In this document: positions 49,165 through 60,790 of the stretch, piece after piece
How the letters are laid out: every line of letters starts with the position of its first letter
Numbering within the stretch: position 1 is the stretch's first letter
Assembly: GCA_009733775.1 (NCBI GenBank)
Contig: WOGZ01000131.1
Coordinates: 1 to 64,000, forward strand
DNA: 64,000 nucleotides
Origin: Alectoria sarmentosa
Lineage: Eukaryota > Ascomycota > Lecanoromycetes > Lecanorales > Parmeliaceae
Direction: 5' to 3'
The notes under the pieces: model-generated
Databases searched by the model: none
What the model was told of the DNA's origin: nothing
What the model saw: only the letters and a program-made list of their open reading frames with translations
Position numbers and translations under genes: made by a program

Positions 49165-49530
49165 GAAAGGGAAAGTGTCTTTTGGCAACGGTGGAGCATA
49201 GGATCTTTGAGTCGGCGACGGATGGAAAGCATTGGGGCGTTGCGATCATGAAGGAAAGACCCTCGTGGAGACAGACGTTATCCGTGGCCTTATCGCTGGC
49301 TTCACTCATGAGTGAGTATTGATAAAGTGAGTAGTGGGGCCGTGGTTAAGTCACGAAGCTTGTTGGTAATCGTAATCAATAGACAATATTCGTTGGTTAC
49401 TAACCTCTTGACGACCCCCTACCTTTGGGCCTTTCCTATTCGGCCTGCTTTTCCTGTAGTCCAAAACCATGCTGTCGTGCCATAACCGAGCTTCGCCACT
49501 GCTAGGGTATAGTGTTATTGTACAGAGCTG
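49165..49530. other. Convergent intergenic region LTN1/TAM41
   Basis: 366 bp between two stop codons. It should contain the 3' UTRs of both genes; no other feature is seen. Confidence 0.5.
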
Positions 49531-51090
49531 TCATGAACCTTTTTCATCCTGATCCTGAGCCTTCCCAGAATCCGAAACGCCTGATTTCTGAGCTCCTCGC
49601 TTTTGCCCTTCCCTGTACTTCCCCCATTTCTCCATCGAGTACCTCCATGCGTTCCGGAAGCCCGAGGTAACGAGACCTTTGGTGCTCTGACTCCAGCTCG
49701 GCCATTTGATAATCTTTGTAATCGCCGCACTGACTTCTTTGTTGAGCAATACTTGGTTATCACCTGCTATCCTTTGCTCAAAAGGACCGCCTTGCTTCCG
49801 CTTGATCCTTGAAGGATCCTCGTCGTTGGCTTGGTCCATCATCTTGTTAAATTCAAGCTGCGGTATCTGGTATTTGGACTGATACTGGAAATAGAGCTTC
49901 TCGCGGAAATTCTTAGGTAGGCGGCGAACCATATTTCCCCTTTTCATAGGATCCATGTCCTGTACCAGCGTGGCGTTGGTGTCCGGATCATCGACCCAGG
50001 CAGGCGAGCTGCAGCGCGAGTCTTGAAACGAGACGTTGGGAAGGTTCTCGATCAGAGGAGCGTATAGACGACGGAAGTTAGGCAGCTGATGTTTCACGAT
50101 GTTCGAGACTTTGTTCAAATTCTCAGCTCCTAAGGACATTCGAGGGTCGCCAAGGTATGAGATCCCAGCAATCGTATTATAAAGGTCTTTTTCGTTGAAC
50201 TTTTGCGGTAGGAGAAGGAGCGCAGTGCGAACGGCGGATATAAGGTTGACTTGGTTGGCCAAACGGACACGTGGATCATCACGGAGGATCTTGACAGGCT
50301 TTTGCAGGCGCCCTGCCAGGTAAAGAGTATCCCATGTCGAAAGGTCGTGGCACAGTGTGTCGAGATTGACGACGCCATACTTGATTAGAGTTCCGTTGAC
50401 GGTCACATAAGGATTGAAATAGACACCGGCTCCCCATTTGTCCTGTATCCGAGAGACAAAAGCGGACCCCAATGAGCCGACTGCTGAATAATGATCGCGA
50501 TGTTGTTGCAGATTCATAGAATGCCAATGTTGGGTATATGAAACACCAAAAATAAAGTCTATCATCTTGCCGTTGCCTTTTTGAACCGTGGATATCGCCC
50601 GACTCGGATTTGGATGCAGGTTTGAGTGGCTCGAAGAGCTGGAGGCGGTCTGAGGGAACACGCCAGAGCCGTAGGCGAAGGCATACCGAATTGGGGCTCG
50701 GAATTTCCACAAGATCTGCCGCAAGGCTTCTTTGAATTCATCGTTGATCACGATATGTTGATTGACGCCAAAATTAGCAGAGGGAAGATCCTTAAAGGTC
50801 TGTACGTTATAATTGGGGTTTTCATCCCAATCTGGTGGCAGATCGCTTGGTCTTGTTGATGATTTCTGTGAAGGGTTTGGGGTCGGTCCTGAGGAGGATG
50901 GGGAGGAGCTGCTACTTGAACCAGGAAACTTTTCGGATTTGGATGTAGATGTGTCGCCGCTGGTGCTACCAGAGCCAGTAGAGGCGAGTCGTTGGTATTG
51001 ATGCTGTGCACTCCGGGGCGTCCGATACTGCCATCCTACTCTTACCAGCCCGAGGCTGGAGTTTATCTGTCGCCTAGACCCATGGCACAA
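49531..51090 (-). CDS. TAM41: Mitochondrial CDP-diacylglycerol synthase Tam41
   Basis: Inner-membrane, matrix-facing CTP:phosphatidate cytidylyltransferase that makes CDP-DAG for cardiolipin. The single-exon frame encodes 519 aa. The N-terminus is basic and poor in acids (residues 1-35), fitting a presequence, and is followed by a Ser/Pro-rich linker (40-80) longer than in yeast. The nucleotidyltransferase fold is marked by AYGSGVF at residues 139-145 and MIDFIFGVSYTQHWH at 176-190. Conserved VYFNPYV, KYGVV, LYLAGRLQKPV and PQKFNEKDLY blocks follow. The start at 51090 is the first ATG of the frame. A divergent promoter is shared with BIR1. Confidence 0.93.
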   Translation of the reverse strand: MCHGSRRQINSSLGLVRVGWQYRTPRSAQHQYQRLASTGSGSTSGDTSTSKSEKFPGSSSSSSPSSSGPTPNPSQKSSTRPSDLPPDWDENPNYNVQTFKDLPSANFGVNQHIVINDEFKEALRQILWKFRAPIRYAFAYGSGVFPQTASSSSSHSNLHPNPSRAISTVQKGNGKMIDFIFGVSYTQHWHSMNLQQHRDHYSAVGSLGSAFVSRIQDKWGAGVYFNPYVTVNGTLIKYGVVNLDTLCHDLSTWDTLYLAGRLQKPVKILRDDPRVRLANQVNLISAVRTALLLLPQKFNEKDLYNTIAGISYLGDPRMSLGAENLNKVSNIVKHQLPNFRRLYAPLIENLPNVSFQDSRCSSPAWVDDPDTNATLVQDMDPMKRGNMVRRLPKNFREKLYFQYQSKYQIPQLEFNKMMDQANDEDPSRIKRKQGGPFEQRIAGDNQVLLNKEVSAAITKIIKWPSWSQSTKGLVTSGFRNAWRYSMEKWGKYREGQKRGAQKSGVSDSGKAQDQDEKGS

Positions 51091-51608
51091 CTAGACATCC
51101 ATGCTGTTAGCATAGGGTCGGAGCGTGAAGTGTTGGCTAAGCGGGAAGAGCAAGGACCTCACTGGTACCAAAAGTCCTTTCATTGTAAACACGGACATTG
51201 TCAAGGAAAGAAAGTTTATGTGCAAAATGGCTCACTTTCTGCTATCGCAGGAAGCCAGAGACCTCGAGGATATTGAGAGCGTTGAAGTAGTCCATCTGGG
51301 ATCACATGGAATATGTATGAAGGATGGTTTGACGGTCCTGAATATTCTACTGTATCTTGATCTTTGTGTTGAGTTGGCCTTGACGTGAGATACTAGCTCG
51401 GCCTTTCTTCGGCTTCTGCAACCTCGGGACTAGGGTAATTCGAAGCACGCTAGCTTTAGCACGCGAGCCTCAACAGGCAAAACCAAAACAAAACAAAATA
51501 ACTTCACCACAAAAGCCAAGTCGTCGCAGTTTTTCTTTGGATACTCATCAAAATTTCATCTTTTACCAAGGATTCAGCTGGCTGAGGAGTATACAGCCCA
51601 TTTGCGCG
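51091..51608. promoter_or_regulatory. Divergent promoter region of TAM41 and BIR1
   Basis: 518 bp between the two start codons. It contains a poly-A/C tract (aaaccaaaacaaaacaaaa, about 51480-51500) upstream of BIR1. No conserved coding sequence; small open stretches here look accidental. Confidence 0.45.
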
Positions 51609-54540
51609 ATGACTGTTGGAATCACAATGGAGAGCTATGCTGCGCGCTTGGCCTCTTTCAACGCAGCATATCCGCCTACGAAAAAGAGAGCCTCGAATAC
51701 GAGTAGTGGAAAGACTCTGAAGTGGCCGCATAAGAATCCGTCCCCTCCAGAGGTGCATCACTGTTTCTCGAGACCATTGATAATTCAGTGCTAACGGAGA
51801 TTTAGCTTGCCCTCGCGGGCTTTTTCTACCAGCCAACGTCCTCGTGTCCGGACAATACTAGATGCTACCTATGCAAAAGCAACCTTGACAGTTGGGAAGA
51901 GAACGACAATGCTGTCGAGGAGCATCTGAAACTCTCACCAAACTGCGGTTGGGCAATCACGATCGCTACTGAGCTCGAAAATGAAGACGGCAGCCAAAGC
52001 CAGGCGGATCCGATGTCTGAGAGGATACTGGACGCAAGGAGAATGACATTTGGCTCTAGATGGCCACACGAAAATAAGAGGGGTTGGGCATGTAAGACCC
52101 AGAAGGTGTGTCCTCGAAGCTATCACCACGGAATATTGTCACTCATTGATCATGTAGATGATCGAGGCCGGATGGTACTACTGCCCAACCTTGGAGAGCG
52201 AAGACTTCGTCAAGTGTTCGTATTGTAATCTGAGTCTGGACGGCTGGGAGCCGAAAGATAATCCCCAGTGAGTCAAAATCATCGCGCTTGATGGTTTTGT
52301 GTGTACTCATATCCCACAGCAATGAGCATCAGCGCCGGTCCCCCAACTGCGTATTCTTTGCTCTCTCCACGACAGCAAAACCCAAAGCCGGACGTTCAAA
52401 GAAAGGACGTGGTTCAAAAGCCTCCCGCATGTCTACACAGTCGAACTTCACTGTGTCGGACGGCATTTCAGTCGCAGAAAACGATGTCAACCGTGATGAT
52501 AGTAACATGTCTGTCGTCGAGCCAACCAAGACCGCGAAATCAGCAAAGGGGGCCAAGAAGGGCGCCAAAGCTAGAAAGCCATCGGCCAAGTCAAAAAGAC
52601 AAGCCAGCAAAGTCCTGGATGAAAATATACAGATCGCCAGCAGCTTTCTGGAGCCAGAGGATGACGATTTCGAGGTAAAAGTCGAGGCAGCTCCTCAGCA
52701 GAGTAAAGGGAACAAGAAAAGAAAAAGCGATGAGATGAACGCAACGAATGATGTGTTAAACGACGCAGAGGCTCATAGTCAGGAACAGGATTCTCAAGAC
52801 CAACCAAGAAAGCGTCGTACCACGAAAACAAGAGGAGTTATGGCACGGACAAGCAATGCACCAAGTCCTCCTCACCAAGACCATAACCTTGACGCGCAAA
52901 TGACAGATGCTGAGACAATACCTGCACCAGTGCCGATTCAAGGTCAGAGGAAAGGGAAAGGCGGCAAGAAAAGGGGCTCCTCCAACGCGCGCAAAGCCTC
53001 AGTTGCATCGACTGCGTCTAAGGCTTCTCTTCGAGCTACCATGCCTCCCGACGAGGACATTGAAGCAGCATTGGAAGCAGAACTTGGCCGCCCCTTGACA
53101 GATGAGGAGGGCGATATTGAGCCACCCGCCATGGCAGAACCCAAGGGTCGGCGATTGACGAGGACAAAATCCGGATCGAGAAAGGCGACCGCATCTGTTG
53201 CGCCAACACGAAGAACGACTAGAGCAAGTACAGTCACCGTTGACGACTCAGCGATGCAAGATGTATATCCATCTTTGCCGTACCCCACCAAAGAGCTTTA
53301 TGTGCCGGCTCCTGAAGAAAATAAAAATGACGCCTCCGTGCGTGACAGCCCAAAAATCTTATTAAGATCAAAGCAGTCAGAGAAAACAAGCACACGCAAA
53401 GCTTCGGAGCAACAGAAGGCGCAGGAGAAAAAGGTGGAGAATCCAGAGGAGGCGATGGCTGATGCTCAGGACAAGAAGGACGAGGAATTTCCCATGAAAG
53501 AGCCTCCGCAGCCAAGGAGCAGGCTAGCGTCTAGACAGTTGCCAGCATACAATAACCGAACATCAAACACTTCAAGTTCTTTAGAAGCTATGGATCTGGC
53601 TTCCGACATGAACACCTCCAGGCTAGACACGCAGGCCGCTCAGGATGACTCGGGGCATGAGACTGATGCTAGCGCTGTCAAGCAAGCTCACACTAAACGC
53701 GACAGTAAGAAAGCTCCTGCAAAGAAGGCGAAAGGAGGCAAGAAGGCTGCGTTGATGAGCCGAAACATCGAAGACATCGTGCAGCCTATTGTAGACGATG
53801 CTGCGCTTGAAGAGCAAGGCACTCACACCGGTCCCGTTGGTGACCGCGCTGGCACGGTCGGGCCCGTCTTTGTCGAGGTTGAAGAACCAATGGAGCAACA
53901 AAAACCATCGAAAGTAAGCGCGGAACCAGACAAGACAAAGAAGACTCTGCCGGAGCCCGAGGCCTTCATGCGAGAAGGTTCAGAAGCCCCGTTGATGGAT
54001 CAGCCAAGCATAGTAGCAGAGACCGAAAGGATTCGCCCTTCACCGCAACCACGATCAGCACATTCGACCCCTAGGCCAGCTCCCTCAACACAATCGTCCG
54101 ATGCTGAGAACCAACCTCCCTCATCCCGCCCATCCAACCTTCGCCCCCCCTTATCCATGCAGTCTCCTTCGAAGTCTCAAATTAGTCGCGTCCCTCTAGC
54201 GGCCACCACACCCGTCAGCTCTCCCTCGAGGAATAACATCTCGAAGCTACAGACTACCTTCCCCTGGACTGCGATTGAGATGGAGCACATCTTCGAGGGT
54301 ACTCCAACTGCAGACAAGGAAAACGGCCCTTTCGCCTTTGGGGAGGCAGGCAAGAGTGCGAAAATTCTACTCTCAAGCCCAGAGAAAAAGTTGACTGTCG
54401 AGCAATGGATCCAATCTAACGCGCAGAGGGGAGAGGAAAAGTTGCGTACTGAATGCGAGCGTCTAGTGGGGAGATTTGAGGACCAGGGAGTACGAGCAAT
54501 GAGAGTACTAGAGGGCATTGTGTGCGCTGAAAGACTGTGA
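51609..54540 (+). CDS. BIR1: Chromosomal passenger complex protein Bir1 (survivin-like, two BIR domains)
   Basis: Bir1 targets Aurora kinase and INCENP to centromeres and the spindle midzone. Four exons fit (51609-51752, 51806-52105, 52158-52267, 52320-54540) with introns of 53, 52 and 52 bp, giving 924 aa. BIR 1 (about residues 14-100) has zinc ligands Cys68, Cys71, His88 and Cys95, and BIR 2 (about 125-200) has Cys168, Cys171, His188 and Cys195. The last splice restores the DNPHNEH of BIR 2. Residues 215-830 are a long low-complexity region rich in Lys, Glu, Ser and Pro. A conserved helix closes the protein (LTVEQWIQ, ERLVGRFEDQGVRAMRVLEG). The start could also be the ATG six codons later (51627). 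Confidence 0.92.
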
Positions 54541-56910
54541 TAATTTACATCGTTAGTAGACTTTGCGAAGATGTTGGGTATATTGCGTGTATGTACGAGG
54601 CATGCGTTCATAAGCGGGCTCAATTATCGAGGTCTTCAATCAAGGTTCCTGTCAAACGAACCAAGTGCGTTTTTCCTGTCCTTTCGTCTCCCTAGGAGTC
54701 TCATGTACTCGCACCAGCCAACACGAGTACTAGAAAATCTCAGGGGCACAAGGTGTGACCGTGTGAACGGCAGTCTCTCACATTCATGGGATCAAACAGA
54801 AACCTGCAACACTTTGGATCATGGAAGAACGCCAGCGACCCACTCACTACCTTGATTGGATGCCTCGATTGGGATAAAATGGTTCTGTAATGAACCGACA
54901 TTTCGGTTAGATCGCTCGCATCTTCAACAGCGCGAAGGGCACCTGTGATAGACAGTTGCACCCTCGGAATCAGAGAACGATAACTGTGCTGCGTGGAAAC
55001 GAGTCCCGTGCGATCGTTGGCATAAGTACAACATTAAAAACCACGGTTTTTGATACAATCAAGTTGAAAATCGACGTTAGGCTCTATGTACATATATTCA
55101 CGTAACCAGCAAATCATCCTTAATTGACTGTGAGGAGAAAGGCTGGCAATCCATCAATCAGCCATTATGTCGGGAGCAGACTGTTCCCGATTGCTGGGAG
55201 ATATGTTTGCTGTCGTTGCCTGTAGACGCCTCCTTCTGTCCATTGCTATCTATGCTGCTAGTCGTTCAATTGAGACATCCCCACGTCCTTTTTGGCTGTT
55301 TGTATACATCGCACTCCCTCCCATTTCGCTCTTCATCATCTGGAAAGATAATTCAGCTACGGATCATGAGCTCATGACTTGCCACATTCTTTTCCTTCTG
55401 CCTGAAACATAGCTCTTGTAGCCGTCTTGATGTCTGCTTTGCGTTGAAAGTTCAGCCCTTCGCTCCTTGGCTGTCTGTCATCCAGTCAGTGCTTTCGGGA
55501 TGATTTCGGTTTGTGCCAATCAATGGCTGCCAATATATATATATATATATCTCGAACGGACCAACAATCTGGGGCGCAAGCATGTGAAACAAATTTTTTC
55601 TTCGAAGCATTTTCCCTTCCAAAAGCAAACGATATGAGCCGGTTGACCCGTTGCTGTGAAGCCGAGAGCGGAGAAGCTGATTGATCCTTCATGACATGTT
55701 GACTTTCAGTTGGAAGCTAGCTAATCTCGGCTCATATCCACGGCGAGGACTCCGGCGGTGGATTGGAAAAGTTATACCAGCGCCCTTGAAGTGGAGACAT
55801 TGTTATTATTAGATTGATGCTTGTTACTATCTTATCTAATCCCATCGTGGTAGGGTGGTAATTTGATGCGAGTGTACGTTGTCGTCGCCATTATTGCGCT
55901 GTTTCTGTCTTTGTGCTGGTTTTACAAGTAGAATTTTTCGTCGAAGAAAGCAGAAGCGGCTCCATTTGCTGAACACGTTCCGGAGCTGTGTATAGTGAAG
56001 AGTCCTATACCTGCACCCAGTCCTATGTCTGAGGTCAGGAGTTCATTGCTGCTACCGGTCTTTCTAGTATGGTAAGGTTTCAAGAAATCCATCTGAGAGA
56101 AATTCCGCTTACCACTTCGTGAATACTGGGCCGAGAACCAGACCTTATCTCTCTGAAGTAATGACTACATCTTTTACGGATGAGCGTTACAGTGTTGCCA
56201 TCGGCACGAGGTCGATCAAAGACATGCCGAGTAAACACGCTAGAGCGTCAGCCGCACGAATGGAACTTTGTAGCACTACAATAATACGTTTTCACGATTG
56301 GAGACTAGGGCAGACAGGCCAGAGACTGCAGATCGGATGCAGCATGGACTACCAGAACGCTCCGAATAGCAGGACATAAACCCTTCTAACCCGCGTCTTT
56401 TCAAATCGAAATCTAGGAAAGTTCACATCCGAAAGTTTGGAAGCTTCATGCCTTTTGAAGATCGATCCTTGTTGCATGTGGTCGCCTTGACAACTTTGAC
56501 ACACTATGAGAAATCGCAGGTGAACATGCACTGTTAGCGCCGGGAAAAAGGGTCCTGGATGGATTTCTAGGGGGCGCGGGGACTGTGTATCGGCCCTTCG
56601 GGCCTGTAGATCATACATAGAGAGGTTGTGGATTGGGATCAATGCGGCCATCTCTAAGCTAGTAGAGCTGACCTTCGTCCAGAGATCGTAGCATCGAGCA
56701 AGGTAACGAGCACGGCCTTTGGCATATAGTCTGACCAATCGAATCTAGCAGATAGCTCGCTTCATGCCGGACTTTAACGCCATCTGTGAAACACCATTTC
56801 ATGGAATGATGCGTCGCATGTTGAACGCCGCGATGTCTGTCATGAACTAAATATATCAATCGTCATCCGCAAAGTCTCCATGACCGAGCATTACCTGACA
56901 GTCTTCATCC
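54541..56910. other. Gene-poor intergenic stretch
   Basis: 2.37 kb between the stop of BIR1 and the end of the HSPA12-like pseudogene. No conserved protein motif, tRNA or transposon end was recognised. Open stretches such as 55167-55412 (81 codons, hydrophobic) and 56349-56738 (minus) have no supporting feature. An (AT)n run is annotated separately. Confidence 0.5.
55533..55550. repeat. (AT)9 microsatellite
   Basis: Nine uninterrupted AT units within balanced-composition DNA. Confidence 0.9.
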
Positions 56911-59242
56911 CTATACGTACTCTGCCGTGACAGAGCCATATTCTTTACCCTTGTAGCACAACGCATAGCTCGTCGATGCCGAGAGTGTTGTCATCCTAAT
57001 TGTAAACGCAATGCAATACCATTCTTGTCCATCTCTACCCATACGGCGGTCCAAGGTAGACTCGGGAATGCTCCCAAAATTGGCCGTGAGCCTAACAAGA
57101 TAGTCGACCCCTGTCTGAGATCAGATTACCGGTTCTAGGCCATGATCTGGAGTGGATCGTACCATCATCGCGGTACACAGGAGCCCCTTTGTCCTTGGGA
57201 TCAGTGCAACATAGAATGACAGCGGCATGGTCCTGTGGTCGACCCTTTTTCACTCATCGTGTGGTGTACAAGGGGAACCCTGTTGGTTCGTCCTCCTCTA
57301 CCGGGTTGCCCTACAAATAGCTTTAGATGAACGACCTCGTCCTCTGAACAGAGTATTAACATACCTTCTTAATGAACCAATGCATGGCCAACGTCTTGAA
57401 TTCGCCCTCGTATTCTCTCCATTCTCTGGCAGACAGATCTTAGCGCCAACTTCGACTTAGATTCGTAAATCATACCCTTTGCTTCTAGAATGAATATCAT
57501 CCACGAATTGTGTGTAAGACTCTAAGCCATAATGCTTCCGCGCTGCTCTAGAACCAACTTTCAATGTAGCTGAAGATTGGTTTGACAGTGCCAGAGCCTT
57601 CATCAAAGCGCCTCTTACCACAGCTTGCCATCTACGCACGGTTTTATGATCAGTGAGAAACTTGGCCCAGTCATTGAGGCATCTTACCCATTCTGAGGCA
57701 CCAGAACTTTGATGTTGCTACCCAATTCTTTTCGCAACGATTCACGAAGATATCCACTTTGACCGAAGCCACCAACCAACAGCACAGCTGTGATCTCTCG
57801 TCGTGTAGCTCTTATCTGGTCTTTCACTAGGCCGATCGTCTCTCTAATGACTGGATTGAAAATGTTCGACATACGGTCCCAGTAAGGTTCCATTTGCCTC
57901 GCCCAACACCCTGTTGTACATTGTCAACAAGTCCAGGTACTATCCACGGTGAGTAACGATTATATGACGAAGAACCACCTCCATATTTATCTCACCTGGT
58001 ATTGAGAAGTCTTTGCTCGCATTCCCAGAGAGTTGTTTCTTGACCTGTTCTGCTGTCAGTCCTAGAAGATATTGGCCATGAATCAATATGCTCCATTACA
58101 TACAGCTTCAAACCTATCCATAGCCTGACTTATCAGCCTCAGTATAGTACGCGGAAAGGAGTGCCATACCTCTTCCTTTACCTGCGTATCCCACCCAGCC
58201 TTTGATCCACAGGTCTCGACCAGGTGCTTCTCAAATATTCGATTGAGAAACATACTACCACAAAGCTTCCCAGTACCTGGGGCAGCTTCGTCAACTCCTA
58301 AAATTGGTTCCAGTGATGTAAAGGTATACGATATCAGATCAACAGTGCCACCTCCGGCGTCACACAAAACAAACGTGTCTCCGATTTTGAGATCGTTCGG
58401 GTGCGTGACCCGAAAAGCATAGATGGCTGCAGCTTCCGGCTCCGACACAATGTTCGGTGACTCGCTCTTTCCCATACCGGCTGCTTCAGCACAAGCTCTT
58501 GTCTTTGCTTGTGCGGCGTCTGACCAAACTGCAGGTGTGCTGTATTCATTTTATTCTTGTCAATATGCTTTTCCATCATCGCGCTGCAAGAAACGACATA
58601 CGTGATGATATAATCGATAGCCATGGACCGTAGCGCTGCACTGGACAGTTTGTCTTTCAAGTAGCGCTCGGTATGCTCCAGAAGAGCAGTCAAGTAGTCG
58701 ATCACTGATTGTTCTGCGTCATAGTTGTACAGAGGAGGGTTATCATCCTAGACCGGGTACTGGGATACTATTTCCGATTGAAAAGGTTTTTGTGATGGAT
58801 CGAGGTCAAGCTTGAACCACTTATCGCGTGGTCCTTCGCCGATTTGGAAACCCCATTCGCGTGCTCCAATCACATCGCGAATCTCGCTAGAATAAAGTCA
58901 GCTGCATCTCAGCGCGACCTTTAAATGTAGTACGTTGGGACTTTTGGACTGGAGGTGCCCTCCATGCCTTCAGAACTTCCATCTGGCCATACCTCAATTG
59001 GGCAATGGTCATCGGGCTTGGAGTTGTTAGCCGACGGGTCGCAATTGAACGTGGATTGGCTCTATACATTGCGTGTATGTACCCAGGCTACACCGGAAAA
59101 CGTCGTTCCCTGCAACAACAAGAATCTGAGTCCTAACTTTCATACGTCTTGCGTGGACACATACGAAATCAACTGCGACGAGAATCTTTCGATCATCCAG
59201 AAATAAGCTTCCCAAAATTCGCTCTGGAGTCTTACTACTCAT
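56911..59242 (-). pseudogene. HSPA12-like Hsp70-family ATPase, probably inactivated
   Basis: Eleven exons can be joined on the minus strand: 59242-59165, 59109-59068, 59016-58934, 58886-58602, 58539-58104, 58044-57996, 57939-57688, 57631-57476, 57425-57365, 57310-57163 and 57110-56911. All introns are 47-62 bp with GT...AG. The result would be about 596 aa, the usual size of fungal HSPA12-type proteins. ATPase motifs are present: VAVDFGTTFSGVAW (phosphate 1), LCDAGGGTVDL (phosphate 2) and VLLVGGFGQSGYL (adenosine), then VPQNGWQAVVRGAL and a C-terminus ending YGSVTAEYV. Three lesions interrupt it: an in-frame TAG at 58748-58750, a TGA at 57254-57256 and a one-base frameshift near 57873. Both stops are one C-to-T change from Gln and Arg codons. 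Several diverged paralogues are usual in such genomes. Sequencing error is the alternative. Confidence 0.75.
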
Positions 59243-59691
59243 GTTGAATGGGAAGGCTTTGCTTCTAGTTCAATCTTAAGCAGCGAAGAAGATATTCCAG
59301 TTCTTGGGACATGCAAGATTGGTCAGTACAGCTTGTAATCAGAGGCAAGAGAGAAAACTGCTGATCGACAGAATGAGTAAATGTATACAAGTATAGTAAA
59401 ATTTCGAACCGTTGGTTTTGGGGCACTAATGAGCCAGCAGCATGTGATCGAGATCGGGAACCTTCATGAGTAAGGGTCTCTACCATTTATAGCCGAAGAT
59501 CGGCACAAAAGAGGGGGGGCTGTGATAAGTACATCATAAGAATACATGACTTCATCAGTGGCGTGATCTCCCTAGTGGGGGCCTCTAGATAATTATAAAG
59601 CAAGGCTCCAGCTCATATCAGTAACCTCATCTAAATCATGTTTGAACGGACGAGCCGACATTCGACCTTCGTGACAAGGGTTGCTTGATTC
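59243..59691. other. Intergenic region left of the small hypothetical gene
   Basis: About 450 bp. It would hold the promoters of the HSPA12-like locus (leftward) and of the 59692 gene (rightward). Nothing specific recognised. Confidence 0.4.
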
Positions 59692-60268
59692 ATGATGGAT
59701 AATGTCCTCGATCACGGCCACGATACGTTACCAGTGGAAATGGAAGGCGTAACTTCAACAGACAAAGTGGGTGCTCCCCCATACCTTGTTAATTGCATGT
59801 TCTGACTTCTATCAGCAGATAACAGAACCTGTGAACAAGAATCCATCACTACTGTCACGAGGTAGTGACTCCCAGTACAATGTCGTGGAGCATGCTGGTT
59901 ATCGAGAACCGAACGCGGCAAACCATCCACCAAGCAAGGAAGAGGATTCCGAAACGCTTCGCCAGGATGTGGGTCGGGAACCAAGAGGATCAGCAGAGAC
60001 AATGGGAGCGGCGCCGCGAAAGGAGAGCCAACTCGAAGCGGATAACCCCAATCCCAAGCCACGGCACAGCTCTCGTACAGATTCCGAGAAAATACAGCAA
60101 GAACAATCCGAATGGGAAGGGACATTGCAGACATACCGATTGGAGAATCCAAACGTGCTCCCGCAACAAGGCATGCAGGGGCTATCGGTGAGAGTATTTT
60201 CGTTATCCAGCCAGCCCTCTATCGACGTCGACGGGGAGCTGAGAATGTTCTCCTCAAGAAGCCTGTGA
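59692..60268 (+). CDS. Hypothetical protein, two exons
   Basis: I do not recognise this protein. Exon 1 (59692-59766) and exon 2 (59816-60268) join in phase 0 over a 49-bp intron (GTGGGT...ATCAG, with CTGAC branch-like site). They give 175 aa starting MMDNVLDHGHDTLPVEMEG. The product is polar and rich in Glu, Arg, Ser and Pro, with no signal peptide, membrane segment or domain visible, and is probably disordered. The well-formed intron is the main support. An alternative is that a further intron near 60,190-60,260 changes the C-terminus, or that this is not a gene. Confidence 0.35.
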
Positions 60269-60790
60269 TGTTGGTTCAGTTCCTAGAACCGCAGATGGCA
60301 CGGAGTGATAGGTTTCAAGATGGAGATTGAGGATTCCCCCAATCGGCCAAGGGAGTAGTCGGTATACGGAGTGCTGTATGATTATCACAGATTGAGCATG
60401 ACATTGCCGTCATCTTCATACGTACGTAGTCTATTGCATGGAAATGTGATGCGGATGTTTGACTTATTCTGGCTTTGGCAGAACCTTTTCGAAAGCCTGC
60501 GTACCTTACGAACATACCATCCCCTTTAAGTCTCCCTACACTTGTGTATTTATACAAGCGTACGGAGTACTGTGTGCGCATTTACAGGCTCGCTCGTAAG
60601 GTAAGTAGCCTCAAGTTGAAGGCGCTACAATGCTTATTAATTCAAGCATAATTTTCTTCACATGCTACGAAACTAATACTAGAAAAGACTAGCGCCGGAG
60701 TCAGAGTCCCTTAACGCCGTAGGACCGTCGATTCTCCAGTGCGACCCAACCCAATCAGCGGTCTCTCCTGGAACCCTCTATTTACCAACA
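60269..60790. promoter_or_regulatory. Intergenic region upstream of the SAP-repeat gene
   Basis: About 520 bp with the likely promoter of the gene at 60791. The start codon context is ACCAACAATGG. No known element recognised. Confidence 0.4.

Noticed and set aside
55167..55412. 81-codon open frame with hydrophobic segments
   Set aside because: No intron, conserved motif or clear signal peptide, and it lies in a long gene-poor stretch; chance cannot be excluded.
56349..56738. 129-codon minus-strand open frame
   Set aside because: No domain or composition typical of a gene, and no promoter or splice support.
57426..57475. Apparent stop and frame change after the HSRSKG segment of the HSPA12-like gene
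   Set aside because: A 50-bp GTATGA...CCAG intron restores the frame (SKGEWREYEGEF), so this is not counted as a lesion.
59017..59067. In-frame TAG at 59062-59064 as a third nonsense mutation in the HSPA12-like gene
   Set aside because: It lies in a 51-bp segment with a GTATAG donor, CTAAC branch-like site and AAG acceptor. Removing it joins VHTRN to PDDH in phase 0, so it is better read as an intron.
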